A DNA stretch of 40,355 nucleotides from Acidobacteriota bacterium (GTDB taxonomy: Bacteria > Acidobacteriota > Blastocatellia > Pyrinomonadales > Pyrinomonadaceae). Below the pieces are notes generated by a model. That model was not told the origin of the DNA, searched no databases, and was given only the letters and a program-made list of their open reading frames with translations. Both the position numbers and the translations under genes were made by a program. Position 1 is the stretch's first letter; each line of letters starts with the position of its first letter. The stretch lies in NCBI GenBank assembly GCA_018269075.1, contig JAFDVJ010000110.1, forward strand, positions 1-40,355, written 5' to 3'. Shown one piece after another: positions 28,703 to 35,770 of this stretch.

Positions 28703-30348
28703 CGGCCATTGTTCTCCATCTTCTCATCACCCTCCCGCTGGCGTATGTTCTGAACGTCTGGTCGGATGAGTCTTCGACGCTGTTTTCGACGGGACGCGGT
28801 GTTTCCGACGCTTTTTATAACGTCTTTGCGAACGAAAAACAGGCGCCGCTGTATTTTCTGCTGCTGAGTCTCTGGCGCGGGCTGAACGGGTCGATCTTTT
28901 TCGCGCGCGGGCTGTCGATCCTCTGCGGCGCGCTCGCGATCTGGTTTTTCGCCGGCCTCGCGCGGAAGTTTTTCGACCGGCGCGGCGCTTTTCTGCTGAC
29001 GGCTTTTTTCGCGCTTCATCCGTTTCTGATCTGGGCGAGCCTCGAGATCCGGCTCTATTCGCTCGTCGTCCTCCTGACCGTGATGCTGCTCCGGTTTTTC
29101 GCCGACGCGTATCTGACCGACGACGACGCGAACGGTCGAAAACGCAGGGAAATCCTGTATCTGCTGACGGCCGTCGCCGGTCTTTACACCAATTATTATC
29201 TCGGCTTCGTGCTTGTCGGAAATTTCGCGGCGCTGCTTGTTTTGCGACGGTGGACGGCGGCGCGGCGGTATTTTCTCGGGATGATCGTCGTCGGCGCGGC
29301 GATTCTGCCGCTTTTGTGGATGATCAAGCTGCAGCTCGCCGGCGGCGCGGCGAGCGTGCAGGCGCCGCGCCGCCTCGCCGAGGGCATTCGCCTGATCTGG
29401 AATTCGGGCCTCAATTTCGTCCTCCCGACCGAGCTTTTTCCGCCCGAAAACATCACGACCGTGTCCTACGTCAGAGTCTGGGCCGTCCGGCTGCTGATTC
29501 CCGTCGCCGCGTTTTTGTTATTCAAAAAACGCCGCGCGCTCGATCCGTTTTTATTCGCTTTCGGCACGATCGCCGCGGTCGTCGCCGGTTTTCTGCTCGT
29601 CGCCTATTTCCTGCTCGGCGACATCTACGTCGAAATCCGCCACGCCGCCGTATTGTTCCCGCCGCTCGTTCTGACGGCCGCTTTGGTTCTGCGAAGTCTC
29701 TTCGGGAGAAGAGGAGAAGATTTGAGAAGAGGAGAAGAGGAGAAGAGGAGACGAGGAGACGGAAGTTATTCCGGCGATGAGATTTCGCCGGAAAGCGGCG
29801 CTTTGGTCGCGCAAAAAGAAATTTCTTTTGAAGCTTCTTCTTCGAAGACGAAAAATCTCTCCTCTTCTCCTCTTCTCCTCTTCTCCTCTTCTCCTCTTCT
29901 CCTCTTCTCCTCTTCTTTATTACTGCTTTTCGCCTACTCGATCCACTCGCTGTATCCGGAAATGGCGAAGCGCGGCGATTGGGGGCGGGTCGCCGAGTAT
30001 ATCGAACAGCGCGAAAAGCCCGGCCAGCCGATCGTCGTCTTTACGGTCTTCGACGCGCTCAATCTGCCGTATCATTATCGCGGACAAAACCGGATTCTGC
30101 CGGACGAGCGGTTTTTCGACTGGGGATTCGAGGGAAAACTGGGCGGCGCGGAGGCGATCGCCGAGGAAAACGAGTTCGCGATCTCGAAGATTCCGCTCGA
30201 CGCGCCGGAGATCTGGCTCGCGACCGGCGAGCGCTGCCGGACGACTAACGCCTGTGCGCTTTTGGAAAATTTCGTCGAAGCGAATTACACTATTATCGAG
30301 GAAAAAGATTTTTACAAGGAAAGAGTTCGTTTATTGAGGAAAAAGTAG
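28582..30348 (+). CDS. GT39-type membrane glycosyltransferase (second), with two in-frame repeat elements
   Basis: A 588-residue polytopic membrane protein of the same superfamily as the first GT39: WSDESSTLFSTGRGVSDAFY and NEKQAPLYFLLLSLWRGL form the catalytic first loop, RGLSILCGALAIWFFAGLAR and LTAFFALHPFLIWASLEIRL follow; about nine spans. Two copies of a palindromic element are translated in the same frame: residues 1-40 (EVAFESSSSKTENFSSSPLL) before the first span, and residues about 375-445 (GDEISPESGALVAQKEISFE, then SSSPLLLF repeats) before a late span. The TTG at 28582 is the only in-frame start before the first span; no start codon lies further upstream in the open frame. The true N terminus is therefore uncertain. 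The C-terminal periplasmic part contains FTVFDALNLPYHYRGQNRI. Confidence 0.85.
   Translation: MVADTEVAFESSSSKTENFSSSPLLLFSSSPRLLFSSSPLPAIVLHLLITLPLAYVLNVWSDESSTLFSTGRGVSDAFYNVFANEKQAPLYFLLLSLWRGLNGSIFFARGLSILCGALAIWFFAGLARKFFDRRGAFLLTAFFALHPFLIWASLEIRLYSLVVLLTVMLLRFFADAYLTDDDANGRKRREILYLLTAVAGLYTNYYLGFVLVGNFAALLVLRRWTAARRYFLGMIVVGAAILPLLWMIKLQLAGGAASVQAPRRLAEGIRLIWNSGLNFVLPTELFPPENITTVSYVRVWAVRLLIPVAAFLLFKKRRALDPFLFAFGTIAAVVAGFLLVAYFLLGDIYVEIRHAAVLFPPLVLTAALVLRSLFGRRGEDLRRGEEEKRRRGDGSYSGDEISPESGALVAQKEISFEASSSKTKNLSSSPLLLFSSSPLLLFSSSLLLLFAYSIHSLYPEMAKRGDWGRVAEYIEQREKPGQPIVVFTVFDALNLPYHYRGQNRILPDERFFDWGFEGKLGGAEAIAEENEFAISKIPLDAPEIWLATGERCRTTNACALLENFVEANYTIIEEKDFYKERVRLLRKK
29705..29917. repeat. 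GAGAAGAG hairpin element, copy 2, inside the GT39 gene
   Basis: Left arm 29705-29761, 105-nt-class loop, right arm 29857-29917. It is fully inside the coding region and keeps the reading frame. The encoded peptide goes from a basic, Glu-rich arm (RRGEEEKRRRGD) through the loop peptide to a hydrophobic SSSPLLLF repeat that runs into a membrane span. Confidence 0.92.
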
Positions 30349-30349
30349 G

Positions 30350-30559
30350 ATGATCGAATCAATCGACCCGAAACTTACGGAAAAACCGGTCGCGAGATGC
30401 GCCAAATGCGACCGCGAAGTGACGCATTACAACAGATTCGTCGAACCCGACGACGAAATCGTCAACGTCTGCTGGCAATGTCTCCAGCGCGAGGAAAAAG
30501 GCTTTTTCGCCAAACGCGACTTCTACCGCCGCGGCCGCCGCGGCGTCGTTCCAAGATAG
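30350..30559 (+). CDS. Small CxxC/CxxC zinc-binding protein
   Basis: A 69-residue protein with two CxxC pairs (ARCAKCDREV and NVCWQCLQRE) 21 residues apart, predicted to bind one zinc. The tail is basic and aromatic (GFFAKRDFYRRGRRG), suggesting nucleic-acid contact. The ATG is one base after the stop of the second GT39 gene and GAGG lies about 10 nt before it, so the two are coupled. It may be a small regulator or a protein-folding accessory; I do not recognise it. Confidence 0.72.
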   Translation: MIESIDPKLTEKPVARCAKCDREVTHYNRFVEPDDEIVNVCWQCLQREEKGFFAKRDFYRRGRRGVVPR

Positions 30560-30562
30560 GAC

Positions 30563-30685
30563 GATTTCGGATTTCGGATTTCGGATTTCGGATTTCGGAT
30601 TGGTCTGAATTCGAATGTTTCGATTTCAACGATCGCCTCCGACTTGAAACCAATCCGAAATCCGAAATCCGAAATCCGAAATCCC
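30563..30685. repeat. Tandem-unit hairpin (GATTTCG / ATCCGAA type)
   Basis: Left arm 30563-30604 (GATTTCG units) and right arm 30650-30685 (CCGAAAT units) are near-perfect complements of about 36 nt around a 45-nt loop. It fills the whole space between the zinc protein gene and peptide deformylase; the right arm ends 2-3 nt before the def ATG. Confidence 0.92.
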
Positions 30686-30687
30686 TT

Positions 30688-31179
30688 ATGTCTATCAGAA
30701 AAATTACCGAATATCCCGAGCCGGTGCTCGGTTTGATCGGCCGGCCGGTCGAGAAATTCGACGACGAGCTGGCGGCGCTCTGCGACGATATGTTCGAGAC
30801 GATGTACGATGCGGAGGGCGTCGGGCTCGCCGCGCCGCAGATCGGTTTGAACCTGCGTCTGTTTGTGATGGACTGCGACGGCATCAAGCTCGTCGCCGCC
30901 AACCCGGAAATCGTCGCGACCGAGGGCGAGCAGTCGTCGCACGAGGGCTGTCTGTCGGTCGGCAAGGTGCCGGCCGTCGTCGTCCGCCCGATGAAGGCGC
31001 GATTGCGCGCGCAGGGGCTCGACGGCGAATGGTTCGAGCGCGACGCCGAAGGCTACGCCGCGCGCTGCTTTATGCACGAAACCGATCACTGCGACGGCCG
31101 GCTTTTCATCGACCATCTCCCGAAATTGCGCCGCGAAATGGTCGTCAACCGCTTCAAAAAAGAGAAGCGCTGGAAATAA
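30688..31179 (+). CDS. def: Peptide deformylase
   Basis: Removes the N-formyl group from nascent proteins at the ribosome exit, using Fe2+ or Zn2+. All three motifs are present in the 163-residue product: GVGLAAPQIG (residues 44-53), EGCLSV (86-91, ligand C88) and HETDHCDG (H130 and H134 ligands, catalytic E131). MSIRKITEYPEPVL is a normal N terminus, so the ATG at 30688 is chosen; the frame continues upstream only through repeat DNA. No Shine-Dalgarno sequence exists: the repeat hairpin abuts the start codon. It is isolated from fmt, its usual partner. Confidence 0.95.
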   Translation: MSIRKITEYPEPVLGLIGRPVEKFDDELAALCDDMFETMYDAEGVGLAAPQIGLNLRLFVMDCDGIKLVAANPEIVATEGEQSSHEGCLSVGKVPAVVVRPMKARLRAQGLDGEWFERDAEGYAARCFMHETDHCDGRLFIDHLPKLRREMVVNRFKKEKRWK

Positions 31180-31204
31180 ACGACGGTTTATGCGGTTTCC
31201 GGCC

Positions 31205-31234
31205 GTGAAATTTTCGAAAATTTCGTGTTAGAAT
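31205..31234 (+). promoter_or_regulatory. Candidate promoter of tRNA-Glu
   Basis: GTGAAA (31205-31210) and TAGAAT (31229-31234) with an 18-nt spacer, about 40 nt before the tRNA. Confidence 0.4.
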
Positions 31235-31275
31235 AAATTCGCCGCCGCTTTCTCAGGCGCGGCCCGCGTTTTCAG

Positions 31276-31347
31276 GGCGCATTCGTCTAACGGTTAGGAC
31301 GCAAGATTCTCAATCTTGTAACACGGGTTCGATTCCCGTATGCGCTA
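31276..31347 (+). tRNA. tRNA-Glu (anticodon CTC)
   Basis: A 72-nt cloverleaf including the discriminator base: acceptor GGCGCAT with ATGCGCT (one G-U pair), D arm GTCTAACGGTTAGGAC, anticodon stem CAAGA/TCTTG with loop TTCTCAA (anticodon CTC, reading GAG), T arm ACGGGTTCGATTCCCGT. Discriminator A; the CCA end is not encoded. A small hairpin AGCCATCAGAGATGGCT (31361-31377) follows and may help end transcription. Confidence 0.95.
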
Positions 31348-31446
31348 TTCATTCCTTAAGCCATCAGAGATGGCTGAATACAGACTTTTTCTAATTGTTT
31401 TTGCCACAAACTCTGATTTGAATTCGATCGAAGAATCGGCGCCGGA

Positions 31447-31579
31447 CGGAGCGCCGGCATTTCGGCCGGCAATGCGTTTGCAAAACGCAAACAGCGCTTA
31501 GTTTTCCCGAAGATTAAAAGGTAATGAGGCGTTTGACGCCGCTTGCGCGCCGTTTGCCGGCCGAGATGCCGGCGCTCCG
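31447..31579. repeat. 133-nt three-hairpin element (family B, copy 2)
   Basis: Second copy of the element at 1591-1722, with the same 14-nt terminal inverted repeats (CGGAGCGCCGGCAT at 31447-31460 and its complement at 31566-31579) and TGCGTTTGCAAAACGCA. The middle segment has diverged but stays similar. It is in the same orientation as copy 1. Confidence 0.9.
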
Positions 31580-31605
31580 TCGCTGCGTCGAATTCACGTT
31601 AAAAT

Positions 31606-31639
31606 AAATCCGAAATCCGAAATCCGAAATCCGAAATCG
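31606..31639. repeat. ATCCGAA heptamer array, single arm
   Basis: Nearly five units of CCGAAAT without a visible complementary arm nearby; the opposite arm may be that at 30563-30604, about 1 kb upstream, or be lost. With the family B element it fills most of the gene-free stretch 31348-31784. Confidence 0.85.
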
Positions 31640-31784
31640 CAATGGTTCGCCGAAAGTTTTTTTGAATTATATGCGACAGAAGCTATATAATGGCGGTTCA
31701 CCTTCCTTTTTTCGCCGCAACGGCGAATCGCGATCGAACCGGGGGACGTTTTTCGAAAATTTTTTATCGGGAGAAGAGAAGAAT

Positions 31785-32174
31785 ATGTTCAAAAAATACC
31801 TTTCACTGCTGTTGATCGGAGTGCTCCTCAATCTGGCCCTGACGGGCGTCGTCCGCGCCGAAACGCGTGAGGAAAAAGAGGCGCGGTTTACCGAAAAGGT
31901 CAAAAAAGGCATCGCCACGCTCGGGACCGGCGAACAGGCGCGGATCGAGGTCCGGCTCAGGGACAAGACGAAACTCAAAGGCTATATCAAATCGGCCGGC
32001 GAAACGAGCTTTACGGTCGTCGACGCGAAAACCGGCGCGGAAACGGTCGTGCCTTACACGGAACCGCGGCAGATCAAGGGCAACAACCTTTCGACCGGGG
32101 CGAAGATCGCGATCGGTCTCGCAATCCTCGCCGGCGTGCTCGCGCTGCTGTTGTTTTTCGAAAATTACGGGTAA
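31785..32174 (+). CDS. Small exported membrane-anchored protein
   Basis: A 129-residue protein with a signal peptide (MFKKYLSLLLIGVLLNLALT, cleavage near VRA-ET), a short domain reading as a small five-stranded barrel (ARIEVRLRDKTKLKGYIKSA, TSFTVVDAKTGAETVVPYTE; LSm/SH3-like by pattern) and a C-terminal membrane span (AKIAIGLAILAGVLALLLFF). The start at 31785 is supported by GGGAGAAGAG about 10 nt upstream; an earlier TTG at 31662 is not needed. I know many similar short proteins annotated as unknown. Confidence 0.8.
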   Translation: MFKKYLSLLLIGVLLNLALTGVVRAETREEKEARFTEKVKKGIATLGTGEQARIEVRLRDKTKLKGYIKSAGETSFTVVDAKTGAETVVPYTEPRQIKGNNLSTGAKIAIGLAILAGVLALLLFFENYG

Positions 32175-32241
32175 CTGATCGCGGGCCCGCGAAACACGCG
32201 AAAAGACGCGAAAAAAATTGGGGAACGACAGCGGCGAAGAT

Positions 32242-32724
32242 TTAATGCTCGTGCGCCGCGATCTTCGATTTCGTGAAGACGATGACGGCGGCGTATTCGT
32301 CGCGTTTCGGGAGGTAACTGATCTCGCCCGCCTTGTCGGTGATTTCGAGATAATCGCCGTATTCCCGGTAAAAAGCGTAGTCGTTCCACGAACGGAATGT
32401 TTTCGGTTCGTTTTTGAACGTCACGCCGTCGTCATCGAGCACGACGTGGAGCTCGAAGTCGGCGGCCGCCGCTTCGAGCCGTTTAAGCCAGTCGAAATAA
32501 TGATAAAAGGCCGCGCCGATCGCGAGCGCGCTGATCGCGACCAGATGCGGGCCGATCAGATGCGCGCCGGCATATAAACCGTCGACGGCGGCGACCACGA
32601 GAAAAACGTAAAACGCACGCATCGAATAAAACGACGCGCCGTCCCCCAGCGCGCGTCTCCCGTAAGCTTTTTTGCGGCCCTTGAAAACGAGCTCGCGGTC
32701 GATCAGGATATGTGCTTCGATCAT
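32242..32724 (-). CDS. YcxB-like membrane protein
   Basis: A 160-residue protein with two membrane segments (AFYVFLVVAAVDGLYAGAHL and HLVAISALAIGAAFYHYFDW) and a C-terminal soluble domain with LHVVLDDDGVTFKNE, SWNDYAFYREYGDYLEI and YLPKRDEY. This layout and the W.....E....Y-type strand pattern match YcxB-like proteins (PH-like domain after two spans). Function unknown. No Shine-Dalgarno site; the start codon lies 12-15 nt after a repeat hairpin on the minus strand. Confidence 0.8.
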   Translation of the reverse strand: MIEAHILIDRELVFKGRKKAYGRRALGDGASFYSMRAFYVFLVVAAVDGLYAGAHLIGPHLVAISALAIGAAFYHYFDWLKRLEAAAADFELHVVLDDDGVTFKNEPKTFRSWNDYAFYREYGDYLEITDKAGEISYLPKRDEYAAVIVFTKSKIAAHEH

Positions 32725-32732
32725 AGGGTTTA

Positions 32733-32870
32733 GTCGAGAGTGGAGAGGAAGTTTGGGAAGTTTGGGAAGTTTGGGAAGTTTGGGAAGTTTGGGAAGCAGT
32801 TTTTCTCCTTCTTAAACTTTCTAAACTTTCAACCTTTACTCTCCACTCTCCACTCTCCACTCTCCACTCA
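32733..32870. repeat. Tandem-unit hairpin (GGGAAGTTT and CTCTCCA types)
   Basis: Two nested unit types: an outer GAGAGTGGAGAG / CTCTCCACTCTCC pair and an inner run of five GGGAAGTTT units facing a shorter AAACTTTCTAAACTTTC arm. It fills the space between two minus-strand genes. Confidence 0.88.
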
Positions 32871-32873
32871 TTT

Positions 32874-33188
32874 TCATCCCCGGTTCATCGCGTTGACGAT
32901 TTCGGCGGTGATGTTTTTGCCGCCGCCGAGGTTCGTGACGAGCGACATAATCGAATAGATCGGGCCCCACGGGATGCCCCACCAGCCGAACAAAAGCGTG
33001 ATCAGCGTAAAGCCGATGCTTTTGCCGAACGTGCCTTCGCCGGGCCGGATGTAATAAACGGCCGACGGGCGTTTGAAGGTGACGATGATCAGCGAGATGC
33101 AGTATTCGAATAAAACGAACCTGGCGCCCTGCGCGAGCTCCTGATTGAGCTGCTGCGCCGAAATGTTTTCCAGACCGTTGATTTGCAC
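32874..33188 (-). CDS. Small membrane protein of unknown function
   Basis: A 104-residue protein from a GTG start (33188): VQINGLENISAQQLNQELAQ opens a helical N-terminal part, then FVLFEYCISLIIVTF, an AVYYIRPGEG turn, FTLITLLFGWWGIPWGPIYS and a tail NLGGGKNITAEIVNAMNRG. It has two membrane segments, the second with conserved-looking WWGIPWGP. I recall similar proteins of about 100 residues but no function. The frame is open to 33587 upstream, but that part is repeat DNA and low-quality sequence; GGAG lies about 10 nt before this GTG. Confidence 0.75.
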   Translation of the reverse strand: MQINGLENISAQQLNQELAQGARFVLFEYCISLIIVTFKRPSAVYYIRPGEGTFGKSIGFTLITLLFGWWGIPWGPIYSIMSLVTNLGGGKNITAEIVNAMNRG

Positions 33189-33481
33189 TGAAGTTATCTC
33201 CGTTATTTGTCGGATACCGTTTTCGTCAGCGGGACGGGCGCCGGAGGATTTCTTCGCATTGGTGGTTCGGTGACCGGTTCGAGAGGAATTCCGCCGCCCG
33301 GCGTCCCCGTCCGAAAACGGCACGGGAATCGGGTAAAACATTTCGAGAATACAATTAAACGCCGCGAATTGGCAAGATTTTTTTTCGCCGCGCCGGCCGT
33401 CTGCCGGGCGATTCGACAATTGCCCGCGAAACGGTTTCGGGCAATTCGGATTTCCCGCTCCAAAGACCGCACCGCGCGCCG

Positions 33482-33649
33482 CTTTGGAATGATTCGCTTT
33501 CACTTTGGCGTGAATCGGTATCACTTTGGCGTGAATCGGTGACGCTTTGGAGTGAATCGGTAATACTTTGGCGCGAATCGCGGCCATTTTGGCGTGATCT
33601 TCTCTGATTTGGAGCGATTCGCCGACGATTTGGAATGATTTGCCGGAAC
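33482..33649. repeat. Eight-copy 21-bp iteron-like array
   Basis: Eight consecutive units of exactly 21 bp with consensus CTTTGGCGTGAATCGGTATCA; central units are the best conserved, the outer ones degenerate. The invariant part is TTTGG. There are no spacers, so it is not a CRISPR. A 21-bp period equals two turns of B-DNA. Confidence 0.9.
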
Positions 33650-33932
33650 TGTTCGGTGCGATCGTAGCTCAAACGCGGTTTTTAATAATTTCCGGTACGA
33701 CGGACGAGCGAATTTGTCGGTAAATGAAAAAACAGGCCGGCGATCGGTTGTTTTCTATCCACGAAAAACACGAAAAACACTAAAAAAACACGAAAGAAAT
33801 TTAGTGTTTTGGGGGGGGTCGTGGATAAATAAACAATCGTTCGCGGTTCTGACGGTTCTGATCGAATCGAAAACGCGGTTCTCGAACGAGTCGAACTTCG
33901 ATCAACCACCGGGCCGAACAACTCCGGTCTTT
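33646..33932. repeat. 287-nt dispersed element, copy 1
   Basis: Begins GAACTGTTCGGTGCGATCGT and ends near AACTCCGGTC. In its centre is a hairpin of CACGAAAAA units (33755-33828). It aligns end to end with 35373-35655, sharing blocks such as GCTCAAA.GC, TAAATGAAAA.A..GGCCGGC, CGGTTGTTTT, TTTAGTGTTTT and ATCGAAAACGCGGTTC.ACGAAC-like segments. Confidence 0.88.
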
Positions 33933-33986
33933 TTACTCCTTTCGCGGGCCGAAAAAAACAAAAACTCCGCCAACCGGCGGCCGGCG

Positions 33987-34790
33987 TTAAATGATCGTCG
34001 TCACGATCTCGCGGATGCTGCGCTGCAGCTCGCGGTCGTCGGTGATCGGCGAGCAGAGCGCGACTTCGGCCGCGTCGACCGGGGCGATGCCTTTGGCGAT
34101 CATCTGCGCGGCGTAGATCAGCAATCGCGTCGAGACGCCTTCTTCCAATCCGTGGCCGCGCAGGTTGCGGACCTTTTGGCCGATCTTGACGAGATCCTGC
34201 GCCGTCTGCGCGTCGATGCCGCCTTCTTTGGCGACGATCTCGGCCTCGGCTTCGGGCGACGGGTAATCGAATTCCATCGCGACGAAGCGCTGGCGCGTCG
34301 ACTGTTTCAAGTCCTTCAAAATCGACTGGTAACCCGGATTATACGAGACGACGAGCATAAATTCGGGCGGCGCTTCGATCACCGTGCCGCGTTTTTCGAT
34401 CGGCAGCCGGCGGCGGTCGTCGGTCAGCGGGTGGATGATGACGACCGTGTCCTTGCGCGCTTCGACGACCTCGTCGAGATAACAGATCGCGCCGGAACGC
34501 ACGGCGGTCGTCAGCGGGCCGTCGTGCCAGACGGTTTCCTCGCCCTCGAGCAGAAAACGCCCGACGAGATCGGTCGACGACAGGTCTTCGTGACACGCGA
34601 CCGTGATCAGCGGGCGGTTCATCCGGTACGCCATATATTCGACGAACCGCGTCTTGCCGCAGCCGGTCGGCCCCTTGAGCATCACCGGCAGCCGCGCGGC
34701 GTAGGCGGCTTCGAAAAGTTCGACTTCCTGACGGATCGGAAGATAATACGGTTCGTTGGCGACTTTATATTTTTCGACTGCAAGTTCCAT
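33987..34790 (-). CDS. CbbQ/NirQ/NorQ-type AAA+ ATPase
   Basis: A 267-residue MoxR-class AAA+ ATPase of the CbbQ/NirQ/NorQ branch, which activates metal enzymes (Rubisco, nitric oxide reductase, others) together with a von Willebrand factor A partner. Walker A GPTGCGKT (residues 40-47), Walker B AICYLDEV (D106, E107), sensor VVSYNPGYQS, arginine-finger region STRQRFVAMEFDYP, and C-terminal CbbQ_C with LEEGVSTRLLIYAAQMI. No CbbO/NorD-like gene or target enzyme is near, so it is an orphan here. It is flanked by the two copies of the 287-nt element. No Shine-Dalgarno site close to the ATG is obvious. Confidence 0.92.
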   Translation of the reverse strand: MELAVEKYKVANEPYYLPIRQEVELFEAAYAARLPVMLKGPTGCGKTRFVEYMAYRMNRPLITVACHEDLSSTDLVGRFLLEGEETVWHDGPLTTAVRSGAICYLDEVVEARKDTVVIIHPLTDDRRRLPIEKRGTVIEAPPEFMLVVSYNPGYQSILKDLKQSTRQRFVAMEFDYPSPEAEAEIVAKEGGIDAQTAQDLVKIGQKVRNLRGHGLEEGVSTRLLIYAAQMIAKGIAPVDAAEVALCSPITDDRELQRSIREIVTTII

Positions 34791-34992
34791 AAGCGAAAAA
34801 TTATCTTAACATCAGCCCGAAAGGGGTAGCAAATAGGTTATTTATCGGGTCGTCCGCCTAAAAAGCGCCGAACGAAATAATTTCGGGGTGAATTTTGGGC
34901 TAAATTTCCTCCGTAGTTTTGTGTTAAATTGAGTCCTGTTGCCGCTTTATTATGAGGCAGCGATTTTACAAGGAAAAGGGAAGGTATAAATA

Positions 34993-35271
34993 ATGTCAAT
35001 AAAAAGACCTGACAATGCGGAAATCGCGAAAAAGCGCCGCCAAATAGAAACCAACACCAAATGGAAAATAGATGCGAGAAAGGCATTGGAGAAACGCGGT
35101 ATTAATAAACCATTCGCGTTATGGCAAAAGATCGGAGGATCGAAAGAAACTGCGACCCAGCTTTTTAACGGAACGGTTGTTATGATTCGGCTGGAAACCT
35201 TCGATCGCCTCTGGAACGAACTGGGAATTTCTCCATTTGAAATTATCGTCAACACCGAAAAAGAAAAGTAA
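34993..35271 (+). CDS. Small Cro/C1-type HTH protein
   Basis: A 92-residue DNA-binding protein: a basic N-terminal arm (AEIAKKRRQIETNTKWKIDA), then a helix-turn-helix of the XRE/HTH_26 type (ALEKRGINKPFALWQKIGGS, KETATQLFNGTVVMIRLETF, DRLWNELGISPFEII). A good Shine-Dalgarno site (GGGAAGG) is about 10 nt before the ATG. The gene and its upstream region are visibly richer in A and T than the neighbours, suggesting acquisition from elsewhere, perhaps a phage or plasmid. It may regulate itself or nearby genes. It ends at a strong terminator. Confidence 0.85.
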   Translation: MSIKRPDNAEIAKKRRQIETNTKWKIDARKALEKRGINKPFALWQKIGGSKETATQLFNGTVVMIRLETFDRLWNELGISPFEIIVNTEKEK

Positions 35272-35298
35272 AAAAATATTTCCGAAAAAAACTGCAAG

Positions 35299-35334
35299 GC
35301 CCGGGGAAGCGAATATCGCCTGCCCCGGGCTTTT
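35299..35334 (+). terminator. Terminator of the HTH gene
   Basis: An 8-bp GC stem (GCCCGGGG with CCCCGGGC), 16-nt loop and a following TTTT run, 27 nt after the stop codon. Confidence 0.85.
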
Positions 35335-35372
35335 GATTCTTAAAAATCCGCGGCATTCGTCAGCCGGCCCCA

Positions 35373-35655
35373 GAACTGTTCAGCACGATCATTGCTCAAA
35401 TGCACTTATAATGATTTTTGCGACAAAACGCCGCGAAATTTGCCGCTAAATGAAAAGACCGGCCGGCGAGCGGTTGTTTTTCGGTCCACGAAACACACTA
35501 AAAACACTAAAAAGACACGAAAGATATTTAGTGTTTTTGGTGTTTTTGGTGGATAAAACCAGCTGTTCGCCAGGTTGGCGAATCAAATTCAATCGAAAAC
35601 GCGGTTCACGAACGAATCGCCGGCCCGTTCAATTACCGTGCCGATCAATTCTGTC
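35373..35655. repeat. 283-nt dispersed element, copy 2
   Basis: Begins GAACTGTTCAGCACGATCAT, centre with the CACTAAAAA-unit hairpin (35488-35562: CCACGAAACACACTAAAAAC and its complement) and ends near CAATTCTGTC. Direct orientation relative to copy 1, 1.44 kb away. Apart from it the region 35335-35770 holds nothing I recognise except the Shine-Dalgarno sequence of the cupin gene. Confidence 0.88.
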
Positions 35656-35770
35656 ACTAAACACAAAAAAAAATTTTGCAAACGATGGCACTTTTCGCGC
35701 GGGTGCTTCGCGTATCGGTTGAGCGGCCGGAAAAGCCGCGAAAAATTCATACGAGGAGAACTTATTTTTT

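Larger units (their letters stand above)
33189..33986. other. 800-nt gene-free region holding two repeat structures
   Basis: No gene is supported. It contains the likely promoter region of the minus-strand small membrane gene, the 21-bp array at 33482-33649 and copy 1 of the 287-nt element at 33646-33932. Open frames on either strand are by-products of these repeats or of the ATPase gene. Confidence 0.6.

Noticed and set aside
32874..33587. Long form of the small membrane protein including PIHAK heptapeptide repeats
   Set aside because: The repeats are the 21-bp array read in frame; the sequence between it and 33188 lacks protein character and a better start with GGAG exists at 33188.
33482..33649. 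CRISPR array
   Set aside because: Units are contiguous with no spacers and no cas gene is present.
33714..34829. 371-residue plus-strand frame
   Set aside because: Mostly antisense to the NorQ-type ATPase; no motif, Asp/Arg-rich shadow composition.
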